The translations under genes were made by a program, and so were the position numbers. From Starkeya sp. ORNL1 (GTDB lineage: Bacteria > Pseudomonadota > Alphaproteobacteria > Rhizobiales > Xanthobacteraceae), in contig NZ_CP048834.1 of assembly GCF_012971745.1 (NCBI RefSeq), positions 5,775,001 to 5,839,000 on the forward strand: a DNA stretch of 64,000 nucleotides, in the 5' to 3' direction. Positions 33,398 to 43,799 of the stretch are shown here, piece after piece. Position 1 is the stretch's first letter, and every line of letters begins with the position of its first letter. Under the pieces are notes generated by a model. The model saw nothing but the letters and a program-made list of their open reading frames with translations. It did no database searches and was not told the DNA's origin.

Positions 33398-34239
33398 GAG
33401 CGTTCCTCGATTGCGGCAAGCAGCGAATTCTTGCCGTTCAATATGACGTCGAGCATGGCTTGCGCCGCCGCTTCGCCGTCGCCGCGATTGATGGCGGCGA
33501 ACACCACCCGGTGCTGGCCGACATCGTCCTCGATGCGGTTGTCGCGCTCGTTCAGCGCCTGCTGCTGGATCGAGAAGCTGAGCTGGAGAAAGTCAGCCAC
33601 CAGATGGGCGAAGCGCGCCAGCAGCGCATTGTGCGAGGCCGAGAACACCGCGATGTGGAAGGCGACATCGGCCTTGGCATAGGCGGCCAGGTCGCCGCCG
33701 GCGGCCGCCTCCATGGCCTGGAGCGCGGTGCGCATGCGGCGCAGATCGTCCATCGTGGCGCGGCCGGCGGCAAAGCGCGCGGCAGACGGCTCGATCACCT
33801 GCCGCAGCTCGATCAGATCGCGCAGCATGGTGTCGCCGAGCGCGGAGCCGGCATCACCGGTGCCGAGGTGCCAGGCCAGCACGTCGCTGTCGAACATGTT
33901 CCACAGGTCGCGCGGGCGCACCCTCGTGCCGACCTTCTGGCGCATCTCGACGAGGCCCTTGGCGGCCAGCACCTTCAAGGCTTCGCGGAACGACGGGCGG
34001 CTCGCCGAGAATTCCGCCATCAGCTCCGCTTCGCGCGGCAGCAATTCGCCGGGCGCGAAGCGGCCGGAGACGATGGCACGCCCGAGCGCGGTGATGACGC
34101 GGCCTTGCAAGCCGCTGATGCGGTAGCCCGAGGGGCGCACCGCGACCGGACGCGCGTCGCTGACCTCGTCGGCGGCGTCTGTCACTTCAGAGCGCCGGCG
34201 TGGCGTAGAGGGTTTGTCCACCAATCTTGATCTCCGCAT
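33394..34239 (-). CDS. GntR-family regulator, FadR/FCD subfamily
   Basis: Winged helix-turn-helix at residues ~40-105 (LPREAELMAEFSASRPSFRE; RQKVGTRVRPRDLWNMFDSD) and an all-helical FCD effector domain after it (LIELRQVIEPSAARFAAGRA; ADVAFHIAVFSASHNALLAR). Metal-binding His residues of FCD proteins appear in FHIAV and QHR. ATG 34239 overlaps the preceding gene by 53 nt and has a weak ribosome-binding site; GTG 34185, 1 nt after the upstream stop, is an equally good start and gives 263 residues. FCD regulators usually sense organic acids, fitting this cluster. Confidence 0.88.
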   Translation of the reverse strand: MRRSRLVDKPSTPRRRSEVTDAADEVSDARPVAVRPSGYRISGLQGRVITALGRAIVSGRFAPGELLPREAELMAEFSASRPSFREALKVLAAKGLVEMRQKVGTRVRPRDLWNMFDSDVLAWHLGTGDAGSALGDTMLRDLIELRQVIEPSAARFAAGRATMDDLRRMRTALQAMEAAAGGDLAAYAKADVAFHIAVFSASHNALLARFAHLVADFLQLSFSIQQQALNERDNRIEDDVGQHRVVFAAINRGDGEAAAQAMLDVILNGKNSLLAAIEERS

Positions 34240-35362
34240 CGACCAGATAACGGCCGAGCGCCGGCAGGTTCACCTCCATGCCGAGGCCGGGCGCCTCGGA
34301 CAGCATGATCTCACCGTTCGCGTCGGGATGCAGATGGTTGGTTGTCATATCCACGCAAAGCACGCGTGGAGCGGCAGGATATTCGCAGATGTGATCCGCC
34401 TGCAGCCCTGCAAACGGTTGCAGCGAGGCGGAAAGCGCCAGATGGGAGGTGAAGGTGTGGTTCACATAGGTCACGCCACGGCGGGTTGCATAGTCGGCGA
34501 CACGCTTGGCCGGCCCGATGCCGCCGATGCGTCCGCAGTCGATCTGCACATAGCCGATGCCGCCATAATCGATGAGGTGGCGTGCCATGTGGAAATTATG
34601 CGCGCCTTCGCCGCCCGCAAGCCGCACCTTGGTGCTGCGCCTGGCGAGTTCGCCATAGGCCTCATAGGCACTGGCGAGGAACGGCTCCTCCAGCCAGAGC
34701 GCACCGAAGGTTTCCAGCGCCGGCAGGCGCAGCGCGGCGCGCTCGACATCCTCCACCCAGATCTGCCCGACATCGACCAGCAGCATGCCGTCCGGCCCCA
34801 GACCTTCGCGAGCGGCGGCGAGATGGTCGACGTCGCGATCGAGCGTGGTGGCGCCGAAATCGGCCCAGCCGAACTTGGCGGCACGGAAGCCTTGGGCGAT
34901 GGCGTCGCGAGCCCGCTCCAGCGTCTGCTGCGCATCATTGCCGAACAGCAGCGAGGCGTAGGGGGTCTTGGGAAACGCCGTGGGATAGCCGAGCAGCCGC
35001 CAGACCGGCTCGCCGCGGGCTTTGCCGATGAGGTCCCACAGCGCCATCTCGACGCCCGACCAGGTGTGCGCGGCCTGCAGCAGGTCCATGCTGTCGCGCT
35101 CCACCAGGCTGGCGATGCGGGCGATATCCTCGGGACCGTCGATGGTCTGGCCGAGCACCGAAGCCCCGACCGGCCGGCAGATCCCGTGCGACATCGGCGC
35201 GACGAAGGCGGCGATCGAGGTGAGGGGCGAAGCCTCGCACTCGCCGAAGCCCTCATGACCACCGGCGCGCACCCGCACCAGCAGCGCGTCCTGGCTGCCA
35301 TCGGCGTCCGTCGTGATCTCCGGCATGGCCAGATAGAAGAAATCGACCGCCTCGATCCTCAT
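34187..35362 (-). CDS. Enolase-superfamily enzyme (mandelate racemase/muconate lactonising type), first of two
   Basis: A 391-residue protein with the N-terminal capping domain and C-terminal barrel of the MR/MLE group. The strand-2 lysine is in AAKFGWADFG. Metal ligands are the Asp of LLVDVGQIW, the Glu of LWLEEPF and the Glu of LAGGEGAHN. A later Asp (VQIDCGRIGGIG) and His (YVNHTFTSHLAL) form the likely His-Asp acid-base pair. This set suggests an acid-sugar dehydratase or racemase. Start ATG 35362 follows GGGGAC; the frame extends 5 codons further. First gene of the minus-strand operon with the regulator and SDR. Confidence 0.87.
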   Translation of the reverse strand: MRIEAVDFFYLAMPEITTDADGSQDALLVRVRAGGHEGFGECEASPLTSIAAFVAPMSHGICRPVGASVLGQTIDGPEDIARIASLVERDSMDLLQAAHTWSGVEMALWDLIGKARGEPVWRLLGYPTAFPKTPYASLLFGNDAQQTLERARDAIAQGFRAAKFGWADFGATTLDRDVDHLAAAREGLGPDGMLLVDVGQIWVEDVERAALRLPALETFGALWLEEPFLASAYEAYGELARRSTKVRLAGGEGAHNFHMARHLIDYGGIGYVQIDCGRIGGIGPAKRVADYATRRGVTYVNHTFTSHLALSASLQPFAGLQADHICEYPAAPRVLCVDMTTNHLHPDANGEIMLSEAPGLGMEVNLPALGRYLVDAEIKIGGQTLYATPAL

Positions 35363-35398
35363 GACGTCCCCATCCAACCCTGCGCCGCGTTCGCGGTG

Positions 35399-35423
35399 TG
35401 CATATAAATCATATTTTTATGCA
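35399..35423. promoter_or_regulatory. Inverted repeat in the divergent promoter region of the catabolic cluster
   Basis: TGCATATAAA-TCATA-TTTTTATGCA has arms matching at 9 of 10 positions, in an AT-rich gap between the divergent enolase-superfamily and binding-protein genes. It is a natural place for the cluster's GntR-type regulator to bind. Confidence 0.55.
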
Positions 35424-35534
35424 TCTCCATTCGCATGCACCCTAAACCTCTGGACAGGCCTTCGGCAAGAAGTCATACTTTTAAACAAGACAGTGCCGGC
35501 GGAAAGCCGGCCGTTCCGGACAGAGGAGAGAGCA

Positions 35535-36389
35535 ATGTTGAAGACCGTGCTGACGGCACTCTTCGTCGCCGTCACCGGCGCCACCGCGATGGCGCAGGAA
35601 TTCCAGTTCGAAGCCCCGCCGCTGTTCGACAATTGCGGCGACCCCTCGCTGGCCAAGGCGAAGTCCGACGGCATCACGCTGGGCTTCTCTCCGTCGCCGC
35701 CCTATTCCTCGCTCGACCCCTCGACCAAGAAGGCCTCGGGCCTCGATGTCGAACTGGTGGAAGCGGCGCTGAAATGGGCCGGCATCACCAAGTTCAAATA
35801 TGAGGTCATGCCGTTCGGCCAGCTCATCCCGGCCTTGCTGGCGAAGCGCATCGACGTGGTCGCGGCGAACATCCATGTCACGCCCGACCGCCTGAAGGCG
35901 GTGTCCTTCACCGGCCCGGCCTGGTGGTATGGCCCGGCCATCGTGGTCGCCAAGGGCAATCCCGGCACCATCACCTCGTTCGACACGCTGAAGGGCAAGA
36001 AGGTCGGCGCCATCGCCGGCTCGGCTGCCGACGAATATCTGCGCAAGATCGGCGTCGCGGTGACCGCGTTCCAGACCGATGCCGAAGAGTTCGCCGCCAT
36101 CAGCACCGGCCGCGTCGACGCCATCCTGGAAGATGACGTCAAGGTCATCGAATACATGAAGGCGAACACCTCCAGCCCGATCGAGATCGTGGCCAATGTC
36201 GCGATCCCGGAGGAACTGATCTTCAAGTATGGCTATGGCTATGCTCGCTACGCGCTGCGCAAGGAGGACTGCTCGCTGCGCGCCGCCTTCACGCAAGGCC
36301 TCGCCGAAGTGCGCGGCAACGGCCAGGCCAGCGCGATCCTGAAGAAGTACGGCCTCACCAACCGCAACATGTTCTTCTTCCCGCTCTGA
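35535..36389 (+). CDS. Periplasmic amino-acid-type ABC substrate-binding protein
   Basis: A 284-residue family-3 solute-binding protein with a Sec signal (LKTVLTALFVAVTGATAMAQ, cleaved near AMA-QEF). Typical segments: LGFSPSPPYSSLDPSTKKAS, FGQLIPALLAKRIDVVAANI, TPDRLKAVSFTGP and GKKVGAIAGSAADEYLRKIG. Start ATG 35535 has AGAGGAGAG upstream. Although the fold usually binds amino acids, the neighbours are sugar-acid-type enzymes, so the ligand may be a carboxylate such as an acid sugar or amino-acid derivative. Confidence 0.9.
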   Translation: MLKTVLTALFVAVTGATAMAQEFQFEAPPLFDNCGDPSLAKAKSDGITLGFSPSPPYSSLDPSTKKASGLDVELVEAALKWAGITKFKYEVMPFGQLIPALLAKRIDVVAANIHVTPDRLKAVSFTGPAWWYGPAIVVAKGNPGTITSFDTLKGKKVGAIAGSAADEYLRKIGVAVTAFQTDAEEFAAISTGRVDAILEDDVKVIEYMKANTSSPIEIVANVAIPEELIFKYGYGYARYALRKEDCSLRAAFTQGLAEVRGNGQASAILKKYGLTNRNMFFFPL

Positions 36390-36481
36390 TCCGAGCGGCT
36401 TGCGATAACGCCGGGAGCGCGCCCGGCCGTGCGGCAGGGTAACCTTGCTGCACGACCCCGCAACTTCCGGCGTCCTGCTCC

Positions 36482-37159
36482 ATGAACCTGCTCGATCTCT
36501 CCGTCGTCCACGAATATGGCTGGGTCTTCCTGGAAGGCCTCGCCATGACGACCTTCCTCACGGTGGTCGTCATCCTGCTTGCCGGCGCGCTGGCGATTCC
36601 GATCGCGCTGGCGCGGCTGTCGGACAAGAAATGGATCCGCTGGCCGTCCGACTTCTATGTCGAGTTCATCCGTGCCACGCCGCTGATCCTGCAGCTCATC
36701 TACATCTATTACGTGCTGCCGAGCGCGGGCATCCGCCTGGAGCCGGTGACCGCGGCGATCATCGGCCTCACCATCAATTATTCCGCCTTCATGAGCGAAG
36801 TGTACCGCTCCGGCATCCAGGCGGTGCCGAAGAGCCAGTATGAGGCGGCGCGCAGCCTCGGGCTGAAGCCGGGGATCATCTTCATCAAGGTGGTGTTCCC
36901 GCAGGCCTTCCGCATCGTGCTGCCGGCGCTCGGCAATTATCTGATCGCGCTGTTCAAGGACACCGCGCTCGCCTCCGTGGTCACGGTGCAGGAGCTGATG
37001 TTCTCCGGCCAGATCATCGCGGCGCGCAACTACCAGTACTTCACCGTCTACACCGTCACCGCCATCCTCTATTTCTCCGTCGGCTATCCCGCCGCGCTCC
37101 TGGTCCGGCGCCTGGAGCGCTGGTCGCAGCGCGGCTGGTCGGCGCCGGACAGAAAATAA
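36482..37159 (+). CDS. Amino-acid-type ABC transporter permease
   Basis: A 225-residue HisM/GlnP-like permease with about five membrane segments. The family signature FVEFIRATPLILQL-like stretch (VEFIRATPLILQLIYIYYVL) and EAA loop YEAARSLGLKPGIIFIKVVF are clear. It lies between its binding protein and the second enolase-superfamily gene. No ATPase gene accompanies it, so the importer must borrow one or the gene lies elsewhere. Confidence 0.92.
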   Translation: MNLLDLSVVHEYGWVFLEGLAMTTFLTVVVILLAGALAIPIALARLSDKKWIRWPSDFYVEFIRATPLILQLIYIYYVLPSAGIRLEPVTAAIIGLTINYSAFMSEVYRSGIQAVPKSQYEAARSLGLKPGIIFIKVVFPQAFRIVLPALGNYLIALFKDTALASVVTVQELMFSGQIIAARNYQYFTVYTVTAILYFSVGYPAALLVRRLERWSQRGWSAPDRK

Positions 37160-37172
37160 GCAGGGCCTCATC

Positions 37173-38342
37173 ATGCCGGACGTCACCCTTCCAAAAGTCA
37201 CCATCCGCTCCATCGTCGCCGCACCACTGTTCGGCGAGAGCCCGAAAGGCGGCTGGTCGGCGGAAATCCGCCCCGAGGATTCCATTCACGCGCTGATCGC
37301 GGTGCACACGGAGGAGGGCATCACCGGCCTCGGCAGCGTGTTCGCCGACGGGCGGCTGGTCGAGGCGGCGCTGAACGTGCTGGAGCCGCTGTGGCGCGGC
37401 GAGAATGCGCTGGAGCCGGAGCGCGTCACCGAGAAGCTCCACCAGAACACCTTCTGGATGGGACGCGGCGGCAGCCTGACCCACGCCATCAGCGGCATCG
37501 ACATCGCGCTGTGGGACATCCTCGGCCAAGCGCTCGGCCAGCCGGTAGGCCGGCTCCTCGGCGGCACCTACCGCACCCGGGTGAAGCCCTATTGCTCGCT
37601 GCTGATGGAAGAGCCCGAACTCATGGGCGAGGTGATCGCCGCCCATCGCGATCGCGGCTTCCGCGCCTTCAAGATCGGCTGGGGCCCGTTCGGCCGGCGC
37701 GACGACGCCAAGCTCGACGAGGCGATCGTGCGTGCAGCCCGCGAGGCGGCAGGCGAGGGCGCCCAGCTCTTCGTCGATGCCGGCGCCAGCGACGCGCATT
37801 GGCCGCAAGGGCTGAAATGGGCCCTCAACACTGCGCAGATGCTGAAAGACTATCAGGTCGGCTGGTTCGAGGAAGCGCTGCGTCCCGACGCGATCGACGA
37901 TTTCTGCACGCTGCGCCGGGCGAGCCCGGTGCCGATCGCCGGCGGCGAGGTGCTGACGCGGCGCCAGGCCTTCCTGCCATGGCTGGCGCGCGGCGCGCTC
38001 GACATCGTGCAGCCGGACGTGACCAAGGTCGGCGGCATCAGCGAGCAGAGGCGCATCGCCTGGATGGCCGACGAGTTCGGCGTCAAGTATGTCGGCCATG
38101 GCTGGAACACCGCGCTTGGCCTTGCCGCCGACCTCCAGCTCGCGAGCGCCATGCCGCACTGCGACCTCGTCGAGTTCATCGGCGGCAGCCCTTATCTCGA
38201 CGGCATCGTCGCCGAGCCGTTCGAGGTTGATGGTGAAGGCTTCCTTAAGATCCCGCGGCGCCCCGGTCTCGGCGTCGCGCTCGATGCCGCCGCTGTCGCC
38301 CGCTACACGACGGATGCGTCGAGGCTTTTCGCGCCGGCTTGA
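37173..38342 (+). CDS. Enolase-superfamily enzyme (mandelate racemase/muconate lactonising type), second of two
   Basis: A 389-residue MR/MLE-group enzyme, clearly different from the paralogue at 34187-35362. Capping domain segment LTHAISGIDIALWDILGQAL; strand-2 lysine in AFKIGWGPFG; metal ligands Asp (LFVDAGASDAHW), Glu (GWFEEAL) and Glu (PIAGGEVLTRR); Asp in IVQPDVTKVGG and His in KYVGHGWNTALG. The D/H pair again suggests a dehydratase or racemase for a hydroxy-acid. Follows the permease by 13 bp, so it is co-transcribed with the importer. Confidence 0.88.
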   Translation: MPDVTLPKVTIRSIVAAPLFGESPKGGWSAEIRPEDSIHALIAVHTEEGITGLGSVFADGRLVEAALNVLEPLWRGENALEPERVTEKLHQNTFWMGRGGSLTHAISGIDIALWDILGQALGQPVGRLLGGTYRTRVKPYCSLLMEEPELMGEVIAAHRDRGFRAFKIGWGPFGRRDDAKLDEAIVRAAREAAGEGAQLFVDAGASDAHWPQGLKWALNTAQMLKDYQVGWFEEALRPDAIDDFCTLRRASPVPIAGGEVLTRRQAFLPWLARGALDIVQPDVTKVGGISEQRRIAWMADEFGVKYVGHGWNTALGLAADLQLASAMPHCDLVEFIGGSPYLDGIVAEPFEVDGEGFLKIPRRPGLGVALDAAAVARYTTDASRLFAPA

Positions 38343-38479
38343 ATCGTCCCGCCCGGCGTCATGGTAAACAGGATATTGCTGGAAGAACTTCAAATTTGAT
38401 ATGAATGTTCGGCTGTTTTTATGACGTAGCCGGTATCTTCCTGCGTATCGGAAAGCATCCAGGGATACGGGAAGCGGTA

Positions 38480-38560
38480 ATGGAAGCGTTCATGTTCGGT
38501 GTGTTTGCGATCATCGTGGTGCTGAGCTCGATCCGGCTCGCCACGCGGATGCAGGACTAG
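38480..38560 (+). CDS. Possible 26-residue membrane microprotein
   Basis: ATG at 38480 preceded by GGGAAG encodes MEAFMFGVFAIIVVLSSIRL and six more residues (ATRMQD), a single hydrophobic helix with a basic-polar tail. The stop codon TAG is the first three bases of repeat copy B. Nothing else supports it; the hydrophobic pattern and ribosome-binding site are the only evidence. Confidence 0.35.
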   Translation: MEAFMFGVFAIIVVLSSIRLATRMQD

Positions 38561-38674
38561 AGCCCTTTCCGTTCGGATGGAACGATTCGAACGACAGATG
38601 AGTGCTCTAGATTCAATAGACTGGAGCAATTCCTCTTCGATCAGATGATTCCATCTGATCGGGAAATGCTCTAG
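38558..38674 (+). repeat. 117-bp dispersed repeat, copy B
   Basis: Same element as at 32388-32504, differing at a few positions (for example AACGATTCGAACG in place of AACCATCCGAACG). It is followed at once by an inverted relative at 38675-38788, forming a head-to-head pair. Confidence 0.92.
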
Positions 38675-38788
38675 AGCATCCTCCGCAAAAGTTGAGTGAC
38701 TTTTGCGCTCAAAAAAATGCCCCAGCCTGTTGAATCCAGAGAACTTTTTTATCGTTCGGATCGTTTCATCCGAACGGAAAGGGCTCCG
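38675..38788 (-). repeat. Inverted relative of the 117-bp repeat
   Basis: The right end, CCGAACGGAAAGGGCTCC, is the reverse complement of the left end of the 117-bp repeat, and GTTGAATCCAGAGAAC matches its centre in inverted form. The left part (CAAAAGTTGAGTGACTTTTG, itself a hairpin) differs from copies A-C and marks a variant module. A second variant is at 55199-55314. Confidence 0.8.
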
Positions 38789-38808
38789 GAGCGACAAGGA
38801 AACGCTCG

Positions 38809-39270
38809 ATGACTTCGTCGATGGAAGCTCAATCTGCGATCGTCCAGTTCCTCTCCGGAGACGGGCGCGATGCGGCCGGACGCAGTTTCGAGGAGGTGCT
38901 GGCGATGGACGATGTGGGCCTCGAAGGACGCCATGATTTCATCCAGTGGCTGTTCCCGCTCGATGAGCCGAGCCAGGCGGTGCCGTCCTCGCCGGTACTG
39001 ACCGGCAGCGACATCCTGGTCCTGCGCAATTTCGCCACCGTGCAATTGCGGCTCCGGGATGCGACGGAGCGCATGCTGCGCTTCTATCGCGCGACGGCGC
39101 AGTGGAAGCAGCCCTTCGACCACAACCACCTGCGCATCACCCGCATCATCAAGAGCCTGCGCCTGCTCGCCGGCGACGGACCGGCCGATGCCTTCAAGGC
39201 GGCGATACTATCCGAAGCCGAGGACTCCCAGGTCAGCCCGACCTCGCGGCGCTACTGGAGCGAGGCGTGA
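38809..39270 (+). CDS. OGFr-domain protein of unknown function
   Basis: A 153-residue soluble protein matching the conserved region named after the eukaryotic opioid growth factor receptor: IVQFLSGDGRDAAGRSFEEV, LEGRHDFIQWLFPLDEPSQA and later DHNHLRITRIIKSLRLLAGD. The pattern FLxG-DxxGR followed by HDFIQWLFP is the diagnostic part. Bacterial members occur mainly in proteobacteria and no function is established. Start ATG 38809 has AAGGAA 8 nt before it; ATG 38821 is possible. Stands alone behind the repeat pair, converging on an acetyltransferase gene. Confidence 0.82.
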   Translation: MTSSMEAQSAIVQFLSGDGRDAAGRSFEEVLAMDDVGLEGRHDFIQWLFPLDEPSQAVPSSPVLTGSDILVLRNFATVQLRLRDATERMLRFYRATAQWKQPFDHNHLRITRIIKSLRLLAGDGPADAFKAAILSEAEDSQVSPTSRRYWSEA

Positions 39271-39276
39271 TCCGCC

Positions 39277-39801
39277 TCACAGCGGGCGCTCGAACAGCAC
39301 CGTCTTGCGGCCGTGATAGAGCGTGCGCGCGAATTCGTGGAAGCCGAGCTTGGCGGCGACCCGTTGCGAGGCGATGTTGTCCGGCTCGATGAGGCAGGTC
39401 GCCTTCATCGCGGCGAAGGCGGACGCCGCCCAATCCAGCGCAGCGCCCACCGCTTCGGTCGCATAGCCCTTGCCTTGTGCGTGCGGCACGAAGGCCCAGC
39501 CGGTCTCCAGCGTGCCTTCGATGGAGGGCGACAGGTCGCGGCGCAATTCGTGGAAGCCGGCCTCGCCGATGAAGGCGCCGGTGGCCTTTTCCTCGATGGC
39601 GAAGAAGCCGAAGCCCATGAAATGCCAGATGCCGGCCTGGCGCATGAAGCGCGTCCAGGACTGCTCGCGGGTGAAGCTCATGCCGCCAATATGGCGCACC
39701 ACCCCGGGGTCGGCCCACATCACGGTGTAGGGCTCGAAATCTCGTAGCTCATGGCGCCGCAGGAGGAGGCGAGGCGTCTCGATACGCGGGGAAACAATCA
39801 T
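39277..39801 (-). CDS. GNAT-family N-acetyltransferase, RimJ/RimL-like
   Basis: A 174-residue GNAT protein. It begins IETPRLLLRRHELRDFEPYT, the usual opening of ribosomal-protein-type acetyltransferases. The acetyl-CoA loop is FVPHAQGKGYATEAVGAALD (Q-x-x-G-x-G/A type), followed by IEPDNIASQRVAAKLGFHEF. Acceptor unknown: protein N terminus or small amine. It stands alone; 6 bp separate its end from the OGFr gene, so the two converge. Confidence 0.9.
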   Translation of the reverse strand: MIVSPRIETPRLLLRRHELRDFEPYTVMWADPGVVRHIGGMSFTREQSWTRFMRQAGIWHFMGFGFFAIEEKATGAFIGEAGFHELRRDLSPSIEGTLETGWAFVPHAQGKGYATEAVGAALDWAASAFAAMKATCLIEPDNIASQRVAAKLGFHEFARTLYHGRKTVLFERPL

Positions 39802-39922
39802 ACGCCCTCGCTCTGCCGCAGAGCGGCGCGTCCGAATACCGCGCGAAGGATAGGGATTTTACCGTCGCCGCGGCAAGCATCATTGCCTGGCACATGGTTC
39901 GGTCAGATCCGCGACCTGCCGC

Positions 39923-40476
<554 letters not shown>

Positions 40477-41016
40477 ATGGGCGCGCTGCTCGCCTTCAGC
40501 CGGACTGTCGACTGGCTGAACGAACGATTTGGCCGTGTCGCGGACTATTGCGTGCTGGCCGCCTGCCTGATCAGTGCCGGCAATGCCACGGTGCGCTATC
40601 TGCTCAGCTTCAGCACCAACGGATTGCTCGAAATCCAGTGGTATTTGTTCGGCGCCGTGGTGCTGCTCGGGGCGCCCTATACGCTGAAGATGAACGAGCA
40701 TGTCCGCGTCGACCTCGTCTATATGATGCTCTCGCCGCGCGGGCGGCTGTGGGTCGACACGCTCGGCTTCGTGCTGATCCTGATCCCGGCTGGCATCTAT
40801 CTGACGCTGTTGAGCTGGCCGTTCTTCTGGCAGGCCTTCGTCTCCGACGAGGTGTCGCAGAATGCCGGCGGGTTGATCCTATGGCCGGCCAAGCTGCTGC
40901 TGCCGCTCGGTTTCGGGCTGCTCGCCATCCAGGGCATCTCCGAGCTGATCAAGCGCGTTGCGGCACTGCACGGCGATATCACCGTCGAGACCGACTACGA
41001 AAAGCCCCTGCAATAG
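40477..41016 (+). CDS. TRAP transporter small permease (DctQ-like)
   Basis: A ~179-residue four-helix membrane protein of the DctQ family: CVLAACLISAGNATVRYLLS, EIQWYLFGAVVLLGAPYTLK (the EIQWYLF stretch is characteristic), VRVDLVYMML and a last helix LLLPLGFGLLAIQGISELIK. Start chosen at ATG 40477, which has GAGGGG 9 nt upstream; ATG 40468 lies directly on that sequence. Partner of the DctM-like protein 68 bp downstream. No DctP binding protein is nearby. Confidence 0.9.
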   Translation: MGALLAFSRTVDWLNERFGRVADYCVLAACLISAGNATVRYLLSFSTNGLLEIQWYLFGAVVLLGAPYTLKMNEHVRVDLVYMMLSPRGRLWVDTLGFVLILIPAGIYLTLLSWPFFWQAFVSDEVSQNAGGLILWPAKLLLPLGFGLLAIQGISELIKRVAALHGDITVETDYEKPLQ

Positions 41017-41084
41017 GTGCCCCGCCGCAATAGGCGCTCCGCCGCTCCGCCCCGCCCCCTTTCCCGCCAATTGCGAGCCCCGGC

Positions 41085-42497
<1,413 letters not shown>

Positions 42498-42518
42498 TCG
42501 ACGGCGGACGGCCGATCG

Positions 42519-43799
42519 TCAGATCGGTGCCGCCGGCCGGTCGGCCGCGATCGGAAACGTTACCCACTGCTCCAATCCGCCTTCGGCCCGGTTGCGCAGG
42601 GTGAGCGAGCCGCCATTGCGGGAAACGATCTCGTGCGCGATGGCAAGGCCGAGGCCCGCGCCCGGGATCGGCGCGCCGCGGGCGGCCTCGACCCGGAAGA
42701 ACGGTTCGAACACGCGGGCCAGCAGTTCCTGCGGAATTCCCGGGCCGCGATCCTCGATGACGACCACCGCACGGCCCCCCTCGGTCGCAACGCGGACCGT
42801 GGCTTCGCGGCCGTGTGTCGCTGCATTGATGACGAGGTTGCGTATCGCCCGCTTCAGCGACAGCGGGCGGCACAGCACGGTCACCGGGGAATGGGAGGTG
42901 AGGGCGGCTTTCATGCCGATCTCCCCGATCTCGTCCGTCACGTCGCGGACCAGATGGTCCAGCCGGATCGGGCTGCGGGAGGAATCCTCGACCTCTTCGC
43001 GCACCAGCCGGATAGCGCTGTCGGCGATGCGGTCGAGTTCGTCGAGATCGGCGATCCAGGTATCGCGCTCATGGTCGTCGAGGAATTCGGCGCGCAGCCG
43101 CATCCGGGTCATCGGCGTGCGCAGGTCGTGGCCGGCGGCGGCGACGAGGCGGATCCGGCTCTCCATCGCGGTCTTGAGACGTGACGACAGCAGATTGACC
43201 GCGCGCGCCGCGGCACGCACCTCGGTCGGGCCCTGCTCGGGCAGCGGCGCCAGCTCGCCGTCCGGGCCGATGGCGGCGACGGTGCGCTCCAGCAGCGCGA
43301 GCGGCTCCGTCAGGCGGCGGACCGCGACCACCATGACCGCCGTCGTGCCCAGGGCGAAGATCAGCATCCATCCCGCCAGCGCCCATCCGCGATTGTCCGG
43401 AGGTGGCGCCATCGACATCGGCATCAGCAGCCAGCGGCCGTCGCCGAGCCGGGCGGAGATCACCGGAGAGCGCGCGCCGGGTGGATCGCTCACGATCACC
43501 TGCTCGCTGCGACCCTTGCGTCTGAGGGCGGCATTCATGCCCCGTGTCGGGCCCTGCGCGACCGGTCCGCCGGCCGCCGCCGCCTTCACGCCGATGAAGT
43601 CGCCGCTCGCGACGGCAGCGGCCTCCGGTCGGCTCGCGATCAGGTCCACGATCAAGGCGAACTGGCTCGCGGTGGCGTCCTCGGCGGCCTCGAAGCGCGG
43701 CGGCGATATCAGCAGGAACGTCAGGCCCGTTGCCAGCAGCACGACCAGCAGGATTGCTGCCACCAGCAGGGCGGTGAGCTTGGCGCGCAGCGTGTTCAT
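42519..43799 (-). CDS. Sensor histidine kinase
   Basis: A 426-residue EnvZ/PfeS-type kinase. N-terminal membrane helix (LTALLVAAILLVVLLATGL), a ~120-residue periplasmic sensor, a second helix (LAGWMLIFALGTTAVMVVAV) and a HAMP-like segment. The H-box is AAAGHDLRTPMTRMRLRAEF, the N-box NLVINAATHG and the G-boxes VIEDRGPGIP and GAGLGLAIAHEI. It overlaps the response-regulator gene by 4 nt. Divergently placed to an RND efflux operon, it probably senses an envelope or toxic signal for it. Confidence 0.92.
   Translation of the reverse strand: MNTLRAKLTALLVAAILLVVLLATGLTFLLISPPRFEAAEDATASQFALIVDLIASRPEAAAVASGDFIGVKAAAAGGPVAQGPTRGMNAALRRKGRSEQVIVSDPPGARSPVISARLGDGRWLLMPMSMAPPPDNRGWALAGWMLIFALGTTAVMVVAVRRLTEPLALLERTVAAIGPDGELAPLPEQGPTEVRAAARAVNLLSSRLKTAMESRIRLVAAAGHDLRTPMTRMRLRAEFLDDHERDTWIADLDELDRIADSAIRLVREEVEDSSRSPIRLDHLVRDVTDEIGEIGMKAALTSHSPVTVLCRPLSLKRAIRNLVINAATHGREATVRVATEGGRAVVVIEDRGPGIPQELLARVFEPFFRVEAARGAPIPGAGLGLAIAHEIVSRNGGSLTLRNRAEGGLEQWVTFPIAADRPAAPI

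Noticed and set aside
38390..38797. A 135-codon minus-strand frame in the repeat pair
   Set aside because: It reads through repeat copy B and its inverted partner; the protein is made of repeat-encoded residues.
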